The notes beneath the pieces are model-generated. The model worked only from the letters and a program-made list of their open reading frames with translations, did not search any database and had not been told where the DNA came from. A stretch of DNA of 64,000 bases from Setophaga petechia (Eukaryota > Chordata > Aves > Passeriformes > Parulidae), in assembly GCA_024362935.1 (NCBI GenBank), contig JANCRA010000008.1, forward strand, positions 33,043,057 to 33,107,056, given 5' to 3'. The position numbers were made by a program, and so were the translations under genes. Numbering within the stretch: position 1 is the stretch's first letter; every line of letters starts with the position of its first letter. Positions 15,580 to 28,707 of the stretch are shown here, piece by piece.

Positions 15580-18500
15580 CTGTGAATTTAAGAAAGGATG
15601 AAGTCTAGAATTTGATAAAATTTAAAAATAGTTTTAAAAAATCATTATGCCTAAAATTCTCTCATGTCACAATGTGGACATCTCCTTATAGCTTACTTCT
15701 GCATAGCAGAATCACCACAGAGAGATGGCACTGACATTGCAAAGTGGATCATCTTTAGTTTGGGAGCCACTTGTGCACCTGCACAGCCACCCTTTGAAAC
15801 CCACTTCATACCAGACTCTGAGTTGCCTTACATAAAAGCATCCCCCAAAATCAATCCTTTTTCTCCCAGTTTTTGTTGATAATGTGGCAGAAAAGTCAAA
15901 GTACTTTCAGAATCAGGAGGTCTAGGGTCTCCATCAAAGTGCCATTTGCTCTCTCTGCTTTTCCAAGATTCTTAGAACCTTATGGTGGTTATACCAAGTT
16001 GTAACCATTTACTCTGTGTCCCTGAGTACTTGGCCAATATCTCAAACCTGACAATATCTTCCTGCAATTGGTATTGACTGTTGCATACCAGTCATCAGAT
16101 ATTACAATAGCTTTATTTATCAAAAATGCTCTATTTTTTGGTCAATTTTAGAATGATTGCATTTTATAATTTTAAAACTGATATCTCAAGACAGTGTAAG
16201 AAATATATGCAATCAGTTGGTCACTTACATAGCTCAAAGGTTTGCAGGAAAAAGCATATGCAACAAAATCTCCCCCTACCTCCACAACTATAACAGAGAA
16301 CAGAGGATTGTGTTCCCCCGTCTTAGGCCCTGTCAGAGCCCTCCTGATCTGTACTACAAGTAGGGCTCTGCTGAATTACAGATAACTGAGATTTCATTAT
16401 TTTCATATGCTGATAAACTTCTGACTTCACATTTCAGTATTTTTGTTTGAGTGGATAGAAGAGCACAAACGGCTCAGCAAATCTTACTGACAATTTTAAT
16501 AGTAGCTGAATTTGCTCAGAGGAAGGTGGACTACAAAAGAAAGGGTCAACAACAATTAACAGAACACTGAATGCTATTGTAACAGTAAGGATTTGTAGAT
16601 AAATCCTTACCAGACAAGGCTAACTTGAGTTGACTAGAAGCAGCTTTATCCCAGGGGCGCTTTGCGGTGGTGACATGCACTAATACGTGCGGACTCCAAA
16701 TGTTTCACCATGGCTTCTCCTTTTAAATTTTACATTACTCTAACATTCCAGAAACTACTAGAACTATTTTACTGAGTATACAATTGCTTGTTTAATACTC
16801 CTATCCCAACTGCAAATTCTTAAAATAGAGTTCTGAATTTCAGATACACCAAATACAAAATCAATGTTACATTAAAAATATTTGCCTAAAACCTTTCAGT
16901 GTATCTTGAGATAACTTCATAATCAGTTTTGACTTTCTCTGCTATCAATAGATGCTTTCATTTTATGTCTCCTATAGATACTATTACTTCAAAGTAGGTA
17001 AATTCTTTTACATCTCATAAAACCTGTTTTCTGAGAACTGTTATCTCCTATGAGTTCCCAGACTAATTAAGAAGTACCATTCTGGCAACATATAAAAGAA
17101 GTAGGAGCATAGTTTAGCACGTAGTATGGTAGTTATCTCAATGATTCTTTGTAAGAATCATCTATAATCCCAAACAGTTACAGGGCAACCCACTATTTTA
17201 ACTATAGAAAAACCACTAAAAAAAACCCTCTTCCATTAACAATATTTTAAGTTTCTGAAATGTTATTTAAGCAGGCATTGTGACAATCAGTACCTGATCT
17301 TATTTAAATACCAGAGAAGTCATTTTAGCTATACACCTGTCCAGCAACTCTGCTTTTGGATGTCAGGGACCTCGTCTACTTTCCAAAGCCGAGGAACTGG
17401 AATTGCACCCACTTAAACCAGCAGTACCTTTCATCCAGACATGTGGAATCTGAACCAGTGATCTGAATCGTCTGAAGCCCAGAGCTTTTACTAATGCTCA
17501 GGTTCCTATGCAATTTATATGAAAATTGCAGTCACTTTAAGGTCTCTTTTTACTATCAGAGAAAATTATATGAAAATCATATTGTAATGACTCAGAGAAT
17601 GAAAACATCTGTATTAAATCTGCAGTGGTTACTTAAGTACAAACCATTTCTTTGATGTTAGATATTGATGAGCGCATAGTCATTCCAATAAATGCAAGAC
17701 ATGCATAAAATATCTTAAATTCAGAAGATGTACTAAGAAAAAGGGGTTCCCCACTAACTGGCCAGCTGGGAGTTAAGAGATATGATATCTGTCTCCATGG
17801 CTTTTTGACATGATACAAGAATTATAGACAGCCAACATGCAGTGTATTTATATGAGATATAGTTTCATATTATGCTCTTATATGTTCTCCATATAAGAAA
17901 GTGAAGCAATCTTTCTTCTGTGAGACTTCTACCTATCTTCATTTCCTTTACTGCAAACAATTATACACAAGCTCCTCTCTGAACTGATAATTTTTTAGAG
18001 GTCATTCAGCCCATAATTTCAGGTCCTAGTCACTATCCTGATGGTCCTTCTTAGGAAATTGGACCCAGTGGGAACGTTTTTTCCTTCTGCTTAGTCTATG
18101 GGTCAGCATTTTCCTTCCCTTGTACTTCTTAATTCCCTTAAGTGGCAATTATTTAAGGTAGAGTTAGAGAAGGTGCAATCTACATTCATCCAATAAAACC
18201 TAAATATTAAAAAGGACAGAAAAATCCAGCATGGTTACTAAGGATATATGGGAGAGCATTTAGCATTTGAAAGGTACCAAAGATCTGGTAAATGAAAAGA
18301 TGGAAAAAATTATGAAGAACTATTTGAAGTAAAATAGAAATTAGAAGTACAAAAGAACATGAGTATCAGACAGACAAGGCATCCTACTTAGAAAGGTCAA
18401 GACTCAAGATGCCATGTCAAGGAATTAATGGAAAGTCAGTGCAGCATAGATTGGATTAATGAAAGCAAACAAAAAGAAAGTCCAGAAGAAATTTTAAAAA

Positions 18501-18631
18501 TCAGCTTGGAATTGCAATGATTTGTGATTCATTGGAGCAATTATTGCTGAGGGCTCTTCTCTTCACTCATGATCCAAAGTAGTAAAGTACCAAGCACAGA
18601 ACTAACACTGTGCTTCAATCCCTCATACCTA

Positions 18632-19174
18632 TGCTCTGGATTTGGTTCAGGTATTTAATTAATTTACTTCACAGCTGCTGGTATGTGTTGGATTTGAGCT
18701 GGAAATCGTGTCATAGGGATGATTTTGCTAGTCCTGAGCAGTGTTTGCACCAAGTCAAGGCCTTTTCTGCTCCCCACGCCATCACCGAGGCAACTGGGGG
18801 TACACAAGGAGTTGGGAGGGGACACAGCCAGGACAGAAGACCCAACTGACCAAAGGGACATTCCCTACAACATGGCATCATTCTCAGCATGTAAAGTGGA
18901 GGGGGAAAGAATGTTTGGAGTACTGGCATCTGTCTTTCCAAGCCACCATTGCATGCCATGGAGCTCAGCTTTCCTGTAGATAACACCTGCCAGGCCATGC
19001 CATGTGATGAATTAGATCCTTGTATTGCTTTACCTAATAAACTGCCTTTATCTCAGCCTAGGAGCTTTCTTAATTTTGAGATTGAGATTCACTCTTCTGA
19101 TTCCCATCATCCCTCCATTGGTGGGAATGGGTGATTGGGGTGTGGCACTTAGTTGATAGCTGTAAACCACGACA
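18632..19174 (+). mobile_element. ERVL-type solo LTR (avian family)
   Basis: A GC-richer 0.54-kb block begins TGCTCTGG and ends AACCACGACA. From memory this matches a common bird ERVL long terminal repeat along its length: a CTGGTATG...GGATTTG head, an AGTCAAGGCCTTTTCTGC block, an AAGGAGTTGGGAGGGGACAC block, an AACTGACCAAAGGGA block, and a TAATAAACTG polyadenylation signal (19036-19041) followed by TTATCTCA. The signal sets the orientation as plus, antisense to ZNF407. No internal retroviral gene flanks it, so it is a solo LTR. The flanking 5-mers (accta and atgtc) do not match, so the target duplication has decayed or the left end is a few bases off. The head is shorter than my remembered consensus, suggesting internal deletion. 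Confidence 0.85.
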
Positions 19175-19579
19175 ATGTCAACACTTTTCTGATTACGAAA
19201 TTATTTGCTAGTACTTGTGCAGTAAAGAAGCTACAACTAACAAGCAAGTAATTTTGTGTAACTTATAAAAAATCTAAAACTCAGACAAAGACTTGCAAGC
19301 AGACACAAATACTAATAATTTAAGTTATTTATCAAGAATAATTTCAGTGCAAGTTGTTGGAATACCAGTAGCATCTCACAGGAAGAAAATGAAGTGTCCC
19401 CTAAATAATGCACAGCCACAGAGAAAGCCATCAAAAGGTGGTGGTATTTTGTAGGCAAAATACACCCTGCTATGGTTATTTGAAATAGAATGGCCATAGG
19501 TCTTTGAAGAACTGTTAGTTCAACTCTGCCAGTGATGAAATAATTAGTTCATAATGAAGACAGCACAGTTGAGAAAATG

Positions 19580-19840
19580 TGTTATTTAAGTTTATTTATA
19601 GATAGTTATTATTTATATTTTCATTTGAATTAAATTTAAAAAAATTACTTCTATCACATACTAGGAATATATAATTATTTTCAATATACTTGAAATATAG
19701 GTTATTTAATAAGTTTTATCTACTATATATATTAAAAAATTATCACACATTTTAAATAAAAAATTTCATTTCATTCTTGAAGTTGCGTCTTATATTTGTT
19801 TTAAATTTACTTTAATGAAAATTTAAAAATAAGACCTTTG
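19580..19840. repeat. Very AT-rich low-complexity stretch
   Basis: Visibly dominated by A and T with TTTATTTATA, TATATATTAAAAAA and AAATTTAAA patterns. It lies 0.4 kb to the right of the ERVL LTR. No coding potential. Confidence 0.75.
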
Positions 19841-22026
19841 TATTTCTTAGAATCCCAGTATAACTTCCCTAGATGATAGACTAAGAGATCTAGACTTAAA
19901 AGAGTATAATAGGAAAGCAATTTAAATGTTCAGAGTATAGGACAATCTCCACATAAAAATATCCTGAATTATTCCTAGGCAATATACATCTTTGTTTTTT
20001 ATTCCTCCTGTAAGATTATTATATTTCTTTTTGGTTGTTTGGAAAGTTTTCTTGATGACCTTGATATCCCATTTTTTGGTGCTTTTGTATGAATTTTAAT
20101 ATGTTGCTATTCCAATACTAGTATATCCTTTTATTATTTACATTTGCCACAGATTGTTATGTATATGTATCTTCTAGCACAATTAAATATTTTTGCCTTT
20201 CTAGATGGCTGTCCTGTCTTAAGGGCTTTCTTCTGCTTCTGCACTTAAATATTTCAGCCTTGCTTTAAAAGTTTTATGTTAGAATAGCCTATTTTTAGCT
20301 CCAAATAGGCAATAATGTGGCTCGTTCTTCATGAAGGATATTTTATCTATTAATATAATGAAATAGTATCTTGGAGTAAGATTACCTTCTTTTCATCGGT
20401 GAACATGACATCCTTGCAGAGGCACCAGTCTTTATGGATACCAGCAGGGATCCAGCATGGGCAATGCAAGGAATTTGCAAAGCAGATGCTCATCCAAGAG
20501 TGCATTAAGGCTTCAAGAAAAATTCAGACCTGAAGATGGTTTCTCTATTATCCACAGAGGCACAGCCCCCATGCAGGCCAGCAAAACGGTTCCCAACTTT
20601 GGGAGCTGGAATGCCACAGAGTGAAACAACAGGAAAGGAGGCACACACCAAGACCAAGATTAAATATTTAGATATGGGCAAAGAGATTCATCTGCTCAGG
20701 AGCAATAGCTTACACCACAAAAATTAGTTGTCCTGTTACAAACTGGGATAGTTTTCAGAAAAGGAACGATGACTGCTAGGAGGGCCGTGGACAGAAGTGC
20801 GCTGGAAAGAAATCAGGATTGTGACTGCATGGTTCTGGCACTTTACACAATATGGAAACCCCTGTGCAATGGCCCTGCAGCTTCTGGCACACAACAGGAC
20901 ACCTGTTATACCTCCACTAGCAGAGGTATTAAGAGGTGTTCCACACTTTGGTCTAGGCAGTATTTTCCTTTTCCTTTAAAACTATATCCTGAACATTTTT
21001 TTTTTTTTAGTGAGACTGATTGGCTTTCATTCTTATCTGAGAATACCTTTCACTTAAAGGATGTAACTAATATTAATAGTGGTGGGTTTTGAATATTAGA
21101 TGATGTAATATTTGCATCAAAATATTTCAACACCTCCTTTCATGTCACTCAGCAGGAATATATGCTGATTGTTCAGGAAAAGCAACTAAGGAACTATGAA
21201 AGGAGTCCCTATGCTCTTCAACAGCCGCAGAAAAAGCAGTATCCTAGGGGAAAAAAAAAGACAAAGTACTTTCATGAAGTCAATTTTTTTTTTCTACTTC
21301 ACTTGTACCTGGAAAGAACCAACTTTGATGTCATGACCACCCAGATAAATATCCTGGCTATGGAAGCTCTGCTAGGTATACAATGCCTTCTAAAAAATGA
21401 CAGTTCTAAAAAAAATTACTTGGGTTTTTTTTTAAACACAGATTAATCCTTCCTGAAACACAATAATACATAATCTACATATGTTAAAAAGAACCTGGCT
21501 TTCTCCTTTACAAACAGAAAATCATTTATACTAGGTTTTTATTTCAAGCACACACTAAAATTATTATTCCTCACAAAAGAGGAAAGGGAGTGTCTGCCAA
21601 TCAACATGACATACTATTGAAAGACTGGTACTAATAGCTATGACAAGAGCAAACCTGTTTGAAGCAGAGCTGCTGCTGCTTTTTTCTTTTTTTAAAGCCT
21701 ACCAGCCACCAAAAATAATGCTTTATCTGACTAGAAACCCAAGCAATATTCCACTGCTGTAAAATCTTGCACCTGATTTGCCTACATCTAGCAATGATAA
21801 TTTAAATAGCGCTTCAAATGACAGCATTTAAAGTGTTTTATTTAAACAGTGATAAAGACTAAGAACATTAACTATTAAAAAAAAAAAGTTAATAGTCTTG
21901 CAAACAAAACTGTGTATCTATTCTTTGGCGGTTATACCTCAGGTATGAATTACAAGTTTGTATAAGTGCTCAACTGACTTGTATTTCCATTGCTGCATTG
22001 ATAAATAGCATTTATGGATTTTATAT

Positions 22027-22081
22027 TTTTGTATTTTGATAAATTTAGATTAAATTTGGATTAAATTTGTATTTTGATAAA
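22027..22081. repeat. AT-rich direct repeat (TTTGTATTTTGATAAA)
   Basis: The 16-mer occurs at about 22027-22042 and 22066-22081, with a duplicated GATTAAATTTG unit between the copies. Confidence 0.75.
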
Positions 22082-22993
22082 ATTTGATCAATTTTAATAG
22101 AGAGTATTAGAGCAAACAGGATTTTATTATTTAATTTTTCCTATTTTTTTAACTCTATATTTTCTACTAAAGAATCAAAAAGACACAAAAGAAAGGAGTA
22201 GCAAGAAATATTTAGAAGTAGAAAAGCACTAGGATACTAATATAATTGCTATATTATCAGGTTCTGTGTGTCTAATTCACATTCTGAATAAGTCTGCAGT
22301 TTCCACTTGGTAATACAGTTATACCTTGATAAAATCACATAATAGATCACACCATAACTTTTAGCAATCAATTTTTTCTCTTAATAATTTGATAAATGTA
22401 GCTGTCAAGTGGGATAAAGATCACAATTTTATTTGGGATTAACTATTTGAACTTTCAGAATTCCATTCATGAATATTGCAACTGTTACAACTGATAGGAT
22501 CACAATTTTGTCCCCTGTTGATGATGCAATCATGGTACAGGTTGCTGGTACAGCCCTGTTTCTCAAAAGCCAAAGAAACCGAAAGAGAAATTTGTGGAAA
22601 ACATGGCCTTTTGAAAAGTGCACTTAAAGTCTGGAAAAACACTTTTCAAAGATATATAAAAGAAAAAAACAATAACACAGTAAGGGAACTGCCAGGAAAA
22701 GAGCAGGATTTTATACGGATTCTTTAAACACATTAAACAAATAAATAAATTCATGTTACAAGATATTTTATCAGGCATTTACTAACATACCAGAAAAAAC
22801 AAGTGTCAGTGAGTGTATTTCAACCTCAGGCTCAAAGAGAGTAAAAATTTAGCACTGATGATGTGAATGCTGCCTCTCTGAGAAAGAACACTTTGGGGGA
22901 CTTTCCTGTTTCTTCAGCTTTTCCACTGTTATCATAACATACAAACAGATTCACAAATACAGCCCTTAACAGGAGGCTGTGGATAAACACTAT

Positions 22994-23400
22994 TTGAAGG
23001 TTTAAGAGCAGAAAGGACTATTAGATAATAGTCTGACTTCTGGTATATCAAAGCCCCTTTATGTTTTGCAGTGAACCCAGCAACCTTGGGCCCTCCTAAA
23101 CCTATTTTCCAGAAAGACATCCAGTCTTCTCAAGGCTCAAAGGAACAGAAAAAGAATAATTTCTTTTGCTAGTTGCTGCCAGAGCTCAATTGACCTCATA
23201 TTTAAGTGTTTGCACCTTGTTTCTCATTTCAATTTGTCTGACTACGCTTTCAGTAACTGATTTTTCTTAGGCTTTTCTCAGCTAGACTAAGAGTAGCTCA
23301 TGTCTGATATTTTCTCCCTGTGAAGCAACTCATACACTATAATCAAGTACCTATCTATCATTTGGTCATGAATTATGTAACTCTTCATGAACACTAAGCG
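22994..23400 (-). mobile_element. Ancient CR1 LINE 3' fragment
   Basis: Read on the plus strand this is the reverse complement of a CR1 3' region. It contains GCAGAAAGGACTATTAGATA, then GTCTGACTTC, AGACATCCAGTCTT, TTTCTCATTTCAATTTGTCT, TTTTCTCCCTGTGAAG and ACTATAATCAAGTACC in the expected order and spacing. From memory it resembles CR1 families abundant in turtles and crocodilians more than young bird CR1 copies. It is several hundred bases long, 5'-truncated, with many substitutions and small indels. The 3' end lies at the low coordinate, so the insertion is on the minus strand, in the same sense as ZNF407. No target duplication is recognisable at this age. Confidence 0.8.
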
Positions 23401-24040
23401 TTCAATCACCATGTAGGCAGCCAACTGCCAAAACACAATCGTCACAATCTTTGTTCTGTGAATGCCCAACCCCAGAGGCACCTATAATTTTCACAGAGGC
23501 ACAGGCACACAAAGCTGTACTTCCAAGCATTCCCCAAAACATGTCTGTGCAGAGCAGGGAAGCAGCTCACACTTTTAGTTCTGTCAGCATCCATAGGAGT
23601 AAGTGATCCTCCACTCCTACTCATGGGCTATGGGTGGTAGACTCTCACCACACACTGGAAAATTTGAGTGCTTTGCAAGCACAGTATCACTGTCACAGGA
23701 AAAAAAACCACAAAAACCTTACCAAAGAGTACAATGAGTTGAGTTGGCTTCACTGATTTATTTTTTTTTAATGACTTTCAAGAAGACTGCTAATTCTAAA
23801 TTAAACATCACCAAATTTTCTGTTCAATGCCTTAAGCAGTTCCCTAATCACATAGTTGACTGTTATGAAGCCATTTTACAGCAAAAGCTTTGTGACTTAA
23901 ACTATTTTGCACATGAGGAAACTTGTACAAAAAGCAGGACCATTATATCTTTTGCTCAGTGAAAAACCAGGCAATTCTGATTTCTAGGGTTGCATACATT
24001 CTTGGAAATCATCTCCATTTTTACACTGCAGCATGGGGAA

Positions 24041-24081
24041 AATGATAGGGAAAAAAATGATGATAATGATAGGGAAAAAAA
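24041..24081. repeat. Direct duplication of a 17-mer, 24-bp period
   Basis: AATGATAGGGAAAAAAA occurs at 24041-24057 and again at 24065-24081, separated by TGATGAT-like sequence: a local tandem duplication. Confidence 0.85.
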
Positions 24082-25603
24082 CCCTCAGTATCACTGCATA
24101 ACTTTCAATATTACCACAAAACCAATAATGAGCAAACTGCTTTCCTTCTCTCTGAAGAGTTTTTTGCTTATGACCAGTTTAGTATCCACAGAAGGCTACT
24201 ATGGCACACTGTGAGATGCCATGAACTCTGCAGCTCTTGGAATAATGGAGATGTTCAGGCATAGATATTACACTGTTTGGACATAAATAATGCATCATAA
24301 TAGTATCACAATGTTTATATGACAAGAGCTCCTAAATTATGAACATTTAGTTCAAACAGAAATTATCTCTACCAAGTGATGTTGCTCCAAAGCAGATGAA
24401 GCACTGAGAAAGAAAACTGGAATACTGATCCCTTGCAGGATCTACCACAGGTATGGGTCCTTCTCCTGTCCCACTTGACAAAGTATTCAGGTTCAGTTCA
24501 ACTCAGTATTGCAATGTAGCATCAGTTAGAGTAAAACACATTCAAGAATTTTGGAAATGCAATGCACACAAGAATCAAAATATTTCTTCAGTTTGCTTTG
24601 AGCCTCACGATTCAGACCCATAGTAAGAAACTATTTTTTTAAATAAAATTATCTCCTTTTTAGAAAAGCCACTAAAATGATAGTCACCAACATGATATGA
24701 CTACTTACTCATCTATTGCATTCATTTTCCATTTGTAATGACACACATTCAGATTTGCACATGGACAACAAGAATGTACACGAACAGTTTCCACTAGAAT
24801 CAAATTTCTATCATTTAAATATTACCTGCAGGATTCCTGAGCTTGCTTGTAAGCCCATTTCTGTTCTTAGAACAGCTTTAAGATCTATCAGTATCTTAAA
24901 AGTGGTTTTAAAAAAAAAATAAATTCATATTGTGGATAATGGCTAACAGTCTCTGGATTCCGGGCTTTTTTTCCAACAAAATTTCAATTTTAATACAGAC
25001 CTTGAGAAAATGGGTCAGAGAATATAGAGAAATAGGCACCAAATTCCTACAGAACAACTCACAGACATTTTTAAAAAACAGACTTGATGCTTCATATAAA
25101 AATTAAGGTTAAATGCATAAACTGGTATTTGAAGTGTATATCAAATTCAATTCACAATTTTATGCGCACTGCACATATCTTTGTTGGATTGTGTGCATTA
25201 AAAGCCTGTTACTCAAATGTAATAAATTTTAAAAGTTAAAGACAAAAGTATAATCCAGACTGTTGTTGTTTTAAAATATCTAAAATTTATAAGGAACATA
25301 GTTGTATTGTTAAATAACTTCCCCTGTGACAGAGGGAATCTATAGCAAAAAGAGGAAAGAAAATCTGAAGACCTGGTTTGCTGGCAGTTCTATATATCAA
25401 TTTAGAACAGAAGTGCTATCACCCTGCAATTAGAGTATCATCCTCACAAATGTAAAAGCCAGCTTCTTTTGCCTTCCATCTTCCACAGTCTCCCCCTTTG
25501 AAATGCATCTTCCTCAAGCTCCTTACTAACACTGACCCTATAAAGCAGGACAGTAGCTGCCAAAGAAAGTTAACTAGAAACTAATATTACAGCATTATAT
25601 TAT

Positions 25604-26270
25604 TGTAGCAGGGCAGCTCACCCTCACCAGAGCTTATCTGTTGCTTGTTAACCAGCCAGATAACTCAAACAGGACAAGCTGTCTTACAGTGAGTTATTTT
25701 GGCACCATGGGGTTGACACCTCCCAGCTGCCAATAAACATCTTACTAATGGAAGTGAGATCTGGAAAGATAAGTTGGATTTTTGACAGACAGATATCCAC
25801 TTTAAAACTGTAAGAGCCATACCAAACTCCCACAAAGCAGAAATTTTCTATACATTTCCCTGGAAATGTGCGGAGTTTCTCCCATGAGTAGGAACATCTG
25901 TTTTGCAGTTACTCCCCAGGGATTAAGTGCAGGAATGTGCACATTACCATGGTTTCAGTGATAAGTTAGATTTGACTCCTAATCAATACTATTTCTTTTC
26001 TTAATTCTAATATAGGTACCTTGATATTGTGCATTTTTATGTTATGCTGTAATCTACTAGTAGTTCTTTTTCGTTTTATACTGTGAAGTAAGTGGTTCTG
26101 ATTAAGATCTTTCATCTGCTATCTCTTGTCTGTTTAATAAATAATTCATTTTATAAACAGATCTGACTTGCCATCATTAGAACTTGCAGGCCAGGGTGAT
26201 TCCTTGAACTTAAATTGTTGCCAAAATCTGAGGCTAAGGCTTGTCTGAAGCTTCCGGTCTTCCCGCAACA
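25604..26270 (+). mobile_element. Solo LTR with 5-bp target-site duplication
   Basis: A 667-bp unit starts TGTAGCAGGG and ends TCCCGCAACA; the ends are imperfect inverted repeats (TGT..GC.GG). It is flanked on both sides by the same 5-mer ATTAT (25599-25603 and 26271-26275), as expected of a retroviral-type integration; 5-bp duplications are typical of ERVL-like and some other elements. An AATAAA signal lies at 26136-26141, about 130 bp before the right end, which places R and U5 to the right and the element on the plus strand. No gag or pol coding remnant is adjacent. I infer the LTR from structure; I do not recognise the subfamily. Confidence 0.75.
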
Positions 26271-28492
26271 ATTATAAAGAACATTAAATCTAAATTAGAA
26301 ATCCAACTGTCAATCTTCATTTCACAGACAAGAAACAGACTTGACTTCTACTCCCAGTCACATCTCAAAGGTACCCCACAACTCACTCTTGATGAGGTGT
26401 GGCGAAGGAATTTCTGCCTGTCCTTCAAAGTAGCTGGAGTTGGTGTCTGTTTCTTTGCCAGTGAAGATACTTATTCTATCTGCTCAAAGAGGCAAAAGGC
26501 CAGCTTTCCTCTTACAAAGCAATATTAGAACATAAAAGACAGACAAATATGTTTAAGTTAAGAAAAAAATCAATCTTGCATGACACTTTCATACTCCTAT
26601 CATCCTAAGGGGTTCTATGTCGTGTTGTAGATTCTCTGTGGGTGCAGCCAATGACCAATAAGTCATCAGTAACTGTGAACCAGACACAGAACAAATCTTA
26701 TTTTTATAAGGGATGTTAGCCAGGGCACAGGAGTTGTCCTTCATTCCTCTAAAAACCTTCTCTAAAACCTTTAACTCTCAGATGTCCAGCAGTCAGAAAT
26801 GGATTGAAAAGAAGAAAATAAATTTCCCTTAGTTTAACTGCAGTATGAATACACAATTATCGCCCAGGTTTCTCTTTAATAGTGTTTCTTTTTGAAAGGA
26901 AAATACAGTATCATCCTTTCTGCAATGGAATGATGAAAACAATGTTTCAAGACTTTTGTTGTATATCAGTCCTAGTTGAGCCTGACAATAATTAGGCGAC
27001 AATCTGTTCCTACTAGTCCTAATATATTTGCACAGTACCCTGTTTAGTGCAAGGGGATTTCTACAGTATAAGAATGAATATATAGAAAAGAATAGGACAC
27101 AACACACTGATGACTGTTTTCCTGTGTTACCAAGACAAGCAAGCTGTACAGTTTTAACCACAGCAGGCTGCCATGAACAACTGATTTATCCAGATATAGT
27201 CTTGAACGAATAATGGGAAAATGTACATAAAATGTTTGTAATTTTGGAATGTTACTGATTCTATCACTGTTACAGCTCTCTGTTATATCTATCTGCCTAT
27301 TGAAAGCATTTGATTTTTTCATATTAAGAGGGATTATTGTAGTAAAAATCCAACAATGTCTGGAATTAAGCTCTGAGTTGAATATTCATTTGCTTTAGTG
27401 AGAACTACGGTGAAATATGATCAGTTTTCTGACCTATTTTGAAATTGGTATTCTGCCAACTGGCATTTTGTTTGCACATCCAGATATTATCCACCATATG
27501 CTGACATGACATGATGATTGGTTCCAAAATGAAGTGGAATACTTGGCAAATAGAAATATATGGTACAAATAATACACTGCCTCTAGTCAGGAAAGCAAGC
27601 AGTCATTTTGAGAAGACTGAGAGGTTTTAAAATAACTACAGTGTACATACAGCACAAAGCTGCATGAAAACTCTCCAGGTTTTGGTTTTTTTTACAGATA
27701 TAAGTAAAGATCGAAAACTAGGATATTAATTCCTAACACAAGATTCACACCTGACACAGGAGTACTAATAGTAATAATTCAATGGAAGATTAATTTGCAT
27801 CTCAGGGAGACTCTGGCCCACAGAGCTTCTTCCTCCTCTGGATTCCCCAACTCTTTCTTCTCACCATCTGTTCTTTTTTCCCACTGCTCTGACTTGTCTT
27901 TCCACTCAGTGATGTCTAAGTTATCTGCCTCTCCTGCATTACATCACATTTCATTCAAGCTCCACACTAATTTTGTATTATTTCTCTTAACCTCCTATCA
28001 CTGAATTCTTTATTTTTTTCTTGTAACTTGATGCTTCCATTAATCTTTTGCCTTGCACTCTGAACTGTAGAATCTATTAAAAAATAACTCAAAAGCAAAG
28101 AAAAACCAAAAAAACTTGTTTCTAAACAGAAAACACCCCATCTTTTTTCTTTTAATTCCTGTTTCCAAAACAATGTTTTTCTTTTGCATTCCTCCAGTGA
28201 CTTCCATGTGTGTGCTCTCTAACACAAAGCCTGAAAAGATACATCTAAGTTGTTGGTTGAGCTCCGCTGTTCAATCTTTTAATGAAAAACAGCCTAGGTT
28301 TTCTAACAAAATCTAAGAATTTTTAAAGCAGTGCATTAATTTGCAACCGTATTTCCTATGGAATTTTGTTTTTTTTGTTCCTGGGGAAATAGCATAGGCA
28401 GAGGGACTTAATAAAAATGTTAAAAAATATTTCTCCCTAAAAGTTCAGCTAGATTTCAAAATGAGGCATCTAAATAGCATGCACTTCTGATG

Positions 28493-28498
28493 TTTATT
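28493..28498 (-). promoter_or_regulatory. Possible intronic polyadenylation signal after exon C
   Basis: On the minus strand AATAAA occurs about 210 bases beyond the exon C donor and about 110 bases beyond the stop codon reached by reading through that donor. This spacing would suit a short intron-retaining terminal exon of ZNF407. AATAAA hexamers are common by chance in such AT-rich DNA, and I see no strong GU-rich element after it, so support is weak. Confidence 0.18.
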
Positions 28499-28707
28499 GA
28501 ACTGTAAGATTTGTTTGTATAACATGAATAGATTTCAGTGCTTAATGCATAATCTTTAACCCTGGAAAACTTGAAGAGGATGAAGCCCATTTTGAAACCA
28601 TGCTCTTCTTCAGAATAAATGATAATAACTTCTTGTTTTGTTATTACAATCATTTAAGCACATGCATTTAGAAAAGAATTTGTAAGCAAAGGGAGCAAGG
28701 ACCTTAC

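Larger units (their letters stand above)
1..28707 (-). other. ZNF407: ZNF407 intron downstream of exon C (partial, over 28.7 kb)
   Basis: Starts with a consensus GTAAGG donor immediately after exon C. The next coding segment of the gene was not found among minus-strand open frames down to base 1, so the intron probably continues beyond the window. It contains two LTRs (18632-19174 and 25604-26270) and one CR1 fragment. Bases 1-18000 are AT-rich unique-looking sequence with only short A- or T-rich tracts; I see no gene in them. Confidence 0.65.

Noticed and set aside
16334..16370. Inverted repeat CAGAGCCCT / AGGGCTCTG
   Set aside because: A single 9-bp stem with a 19-base loop is expected by chance in a window this size.
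1..28707. Final ZNF407 coding exon in the left intron
   Set aside because: No minus-strand open frame resembles the expected C-terminal region, so it is probably outside the window.
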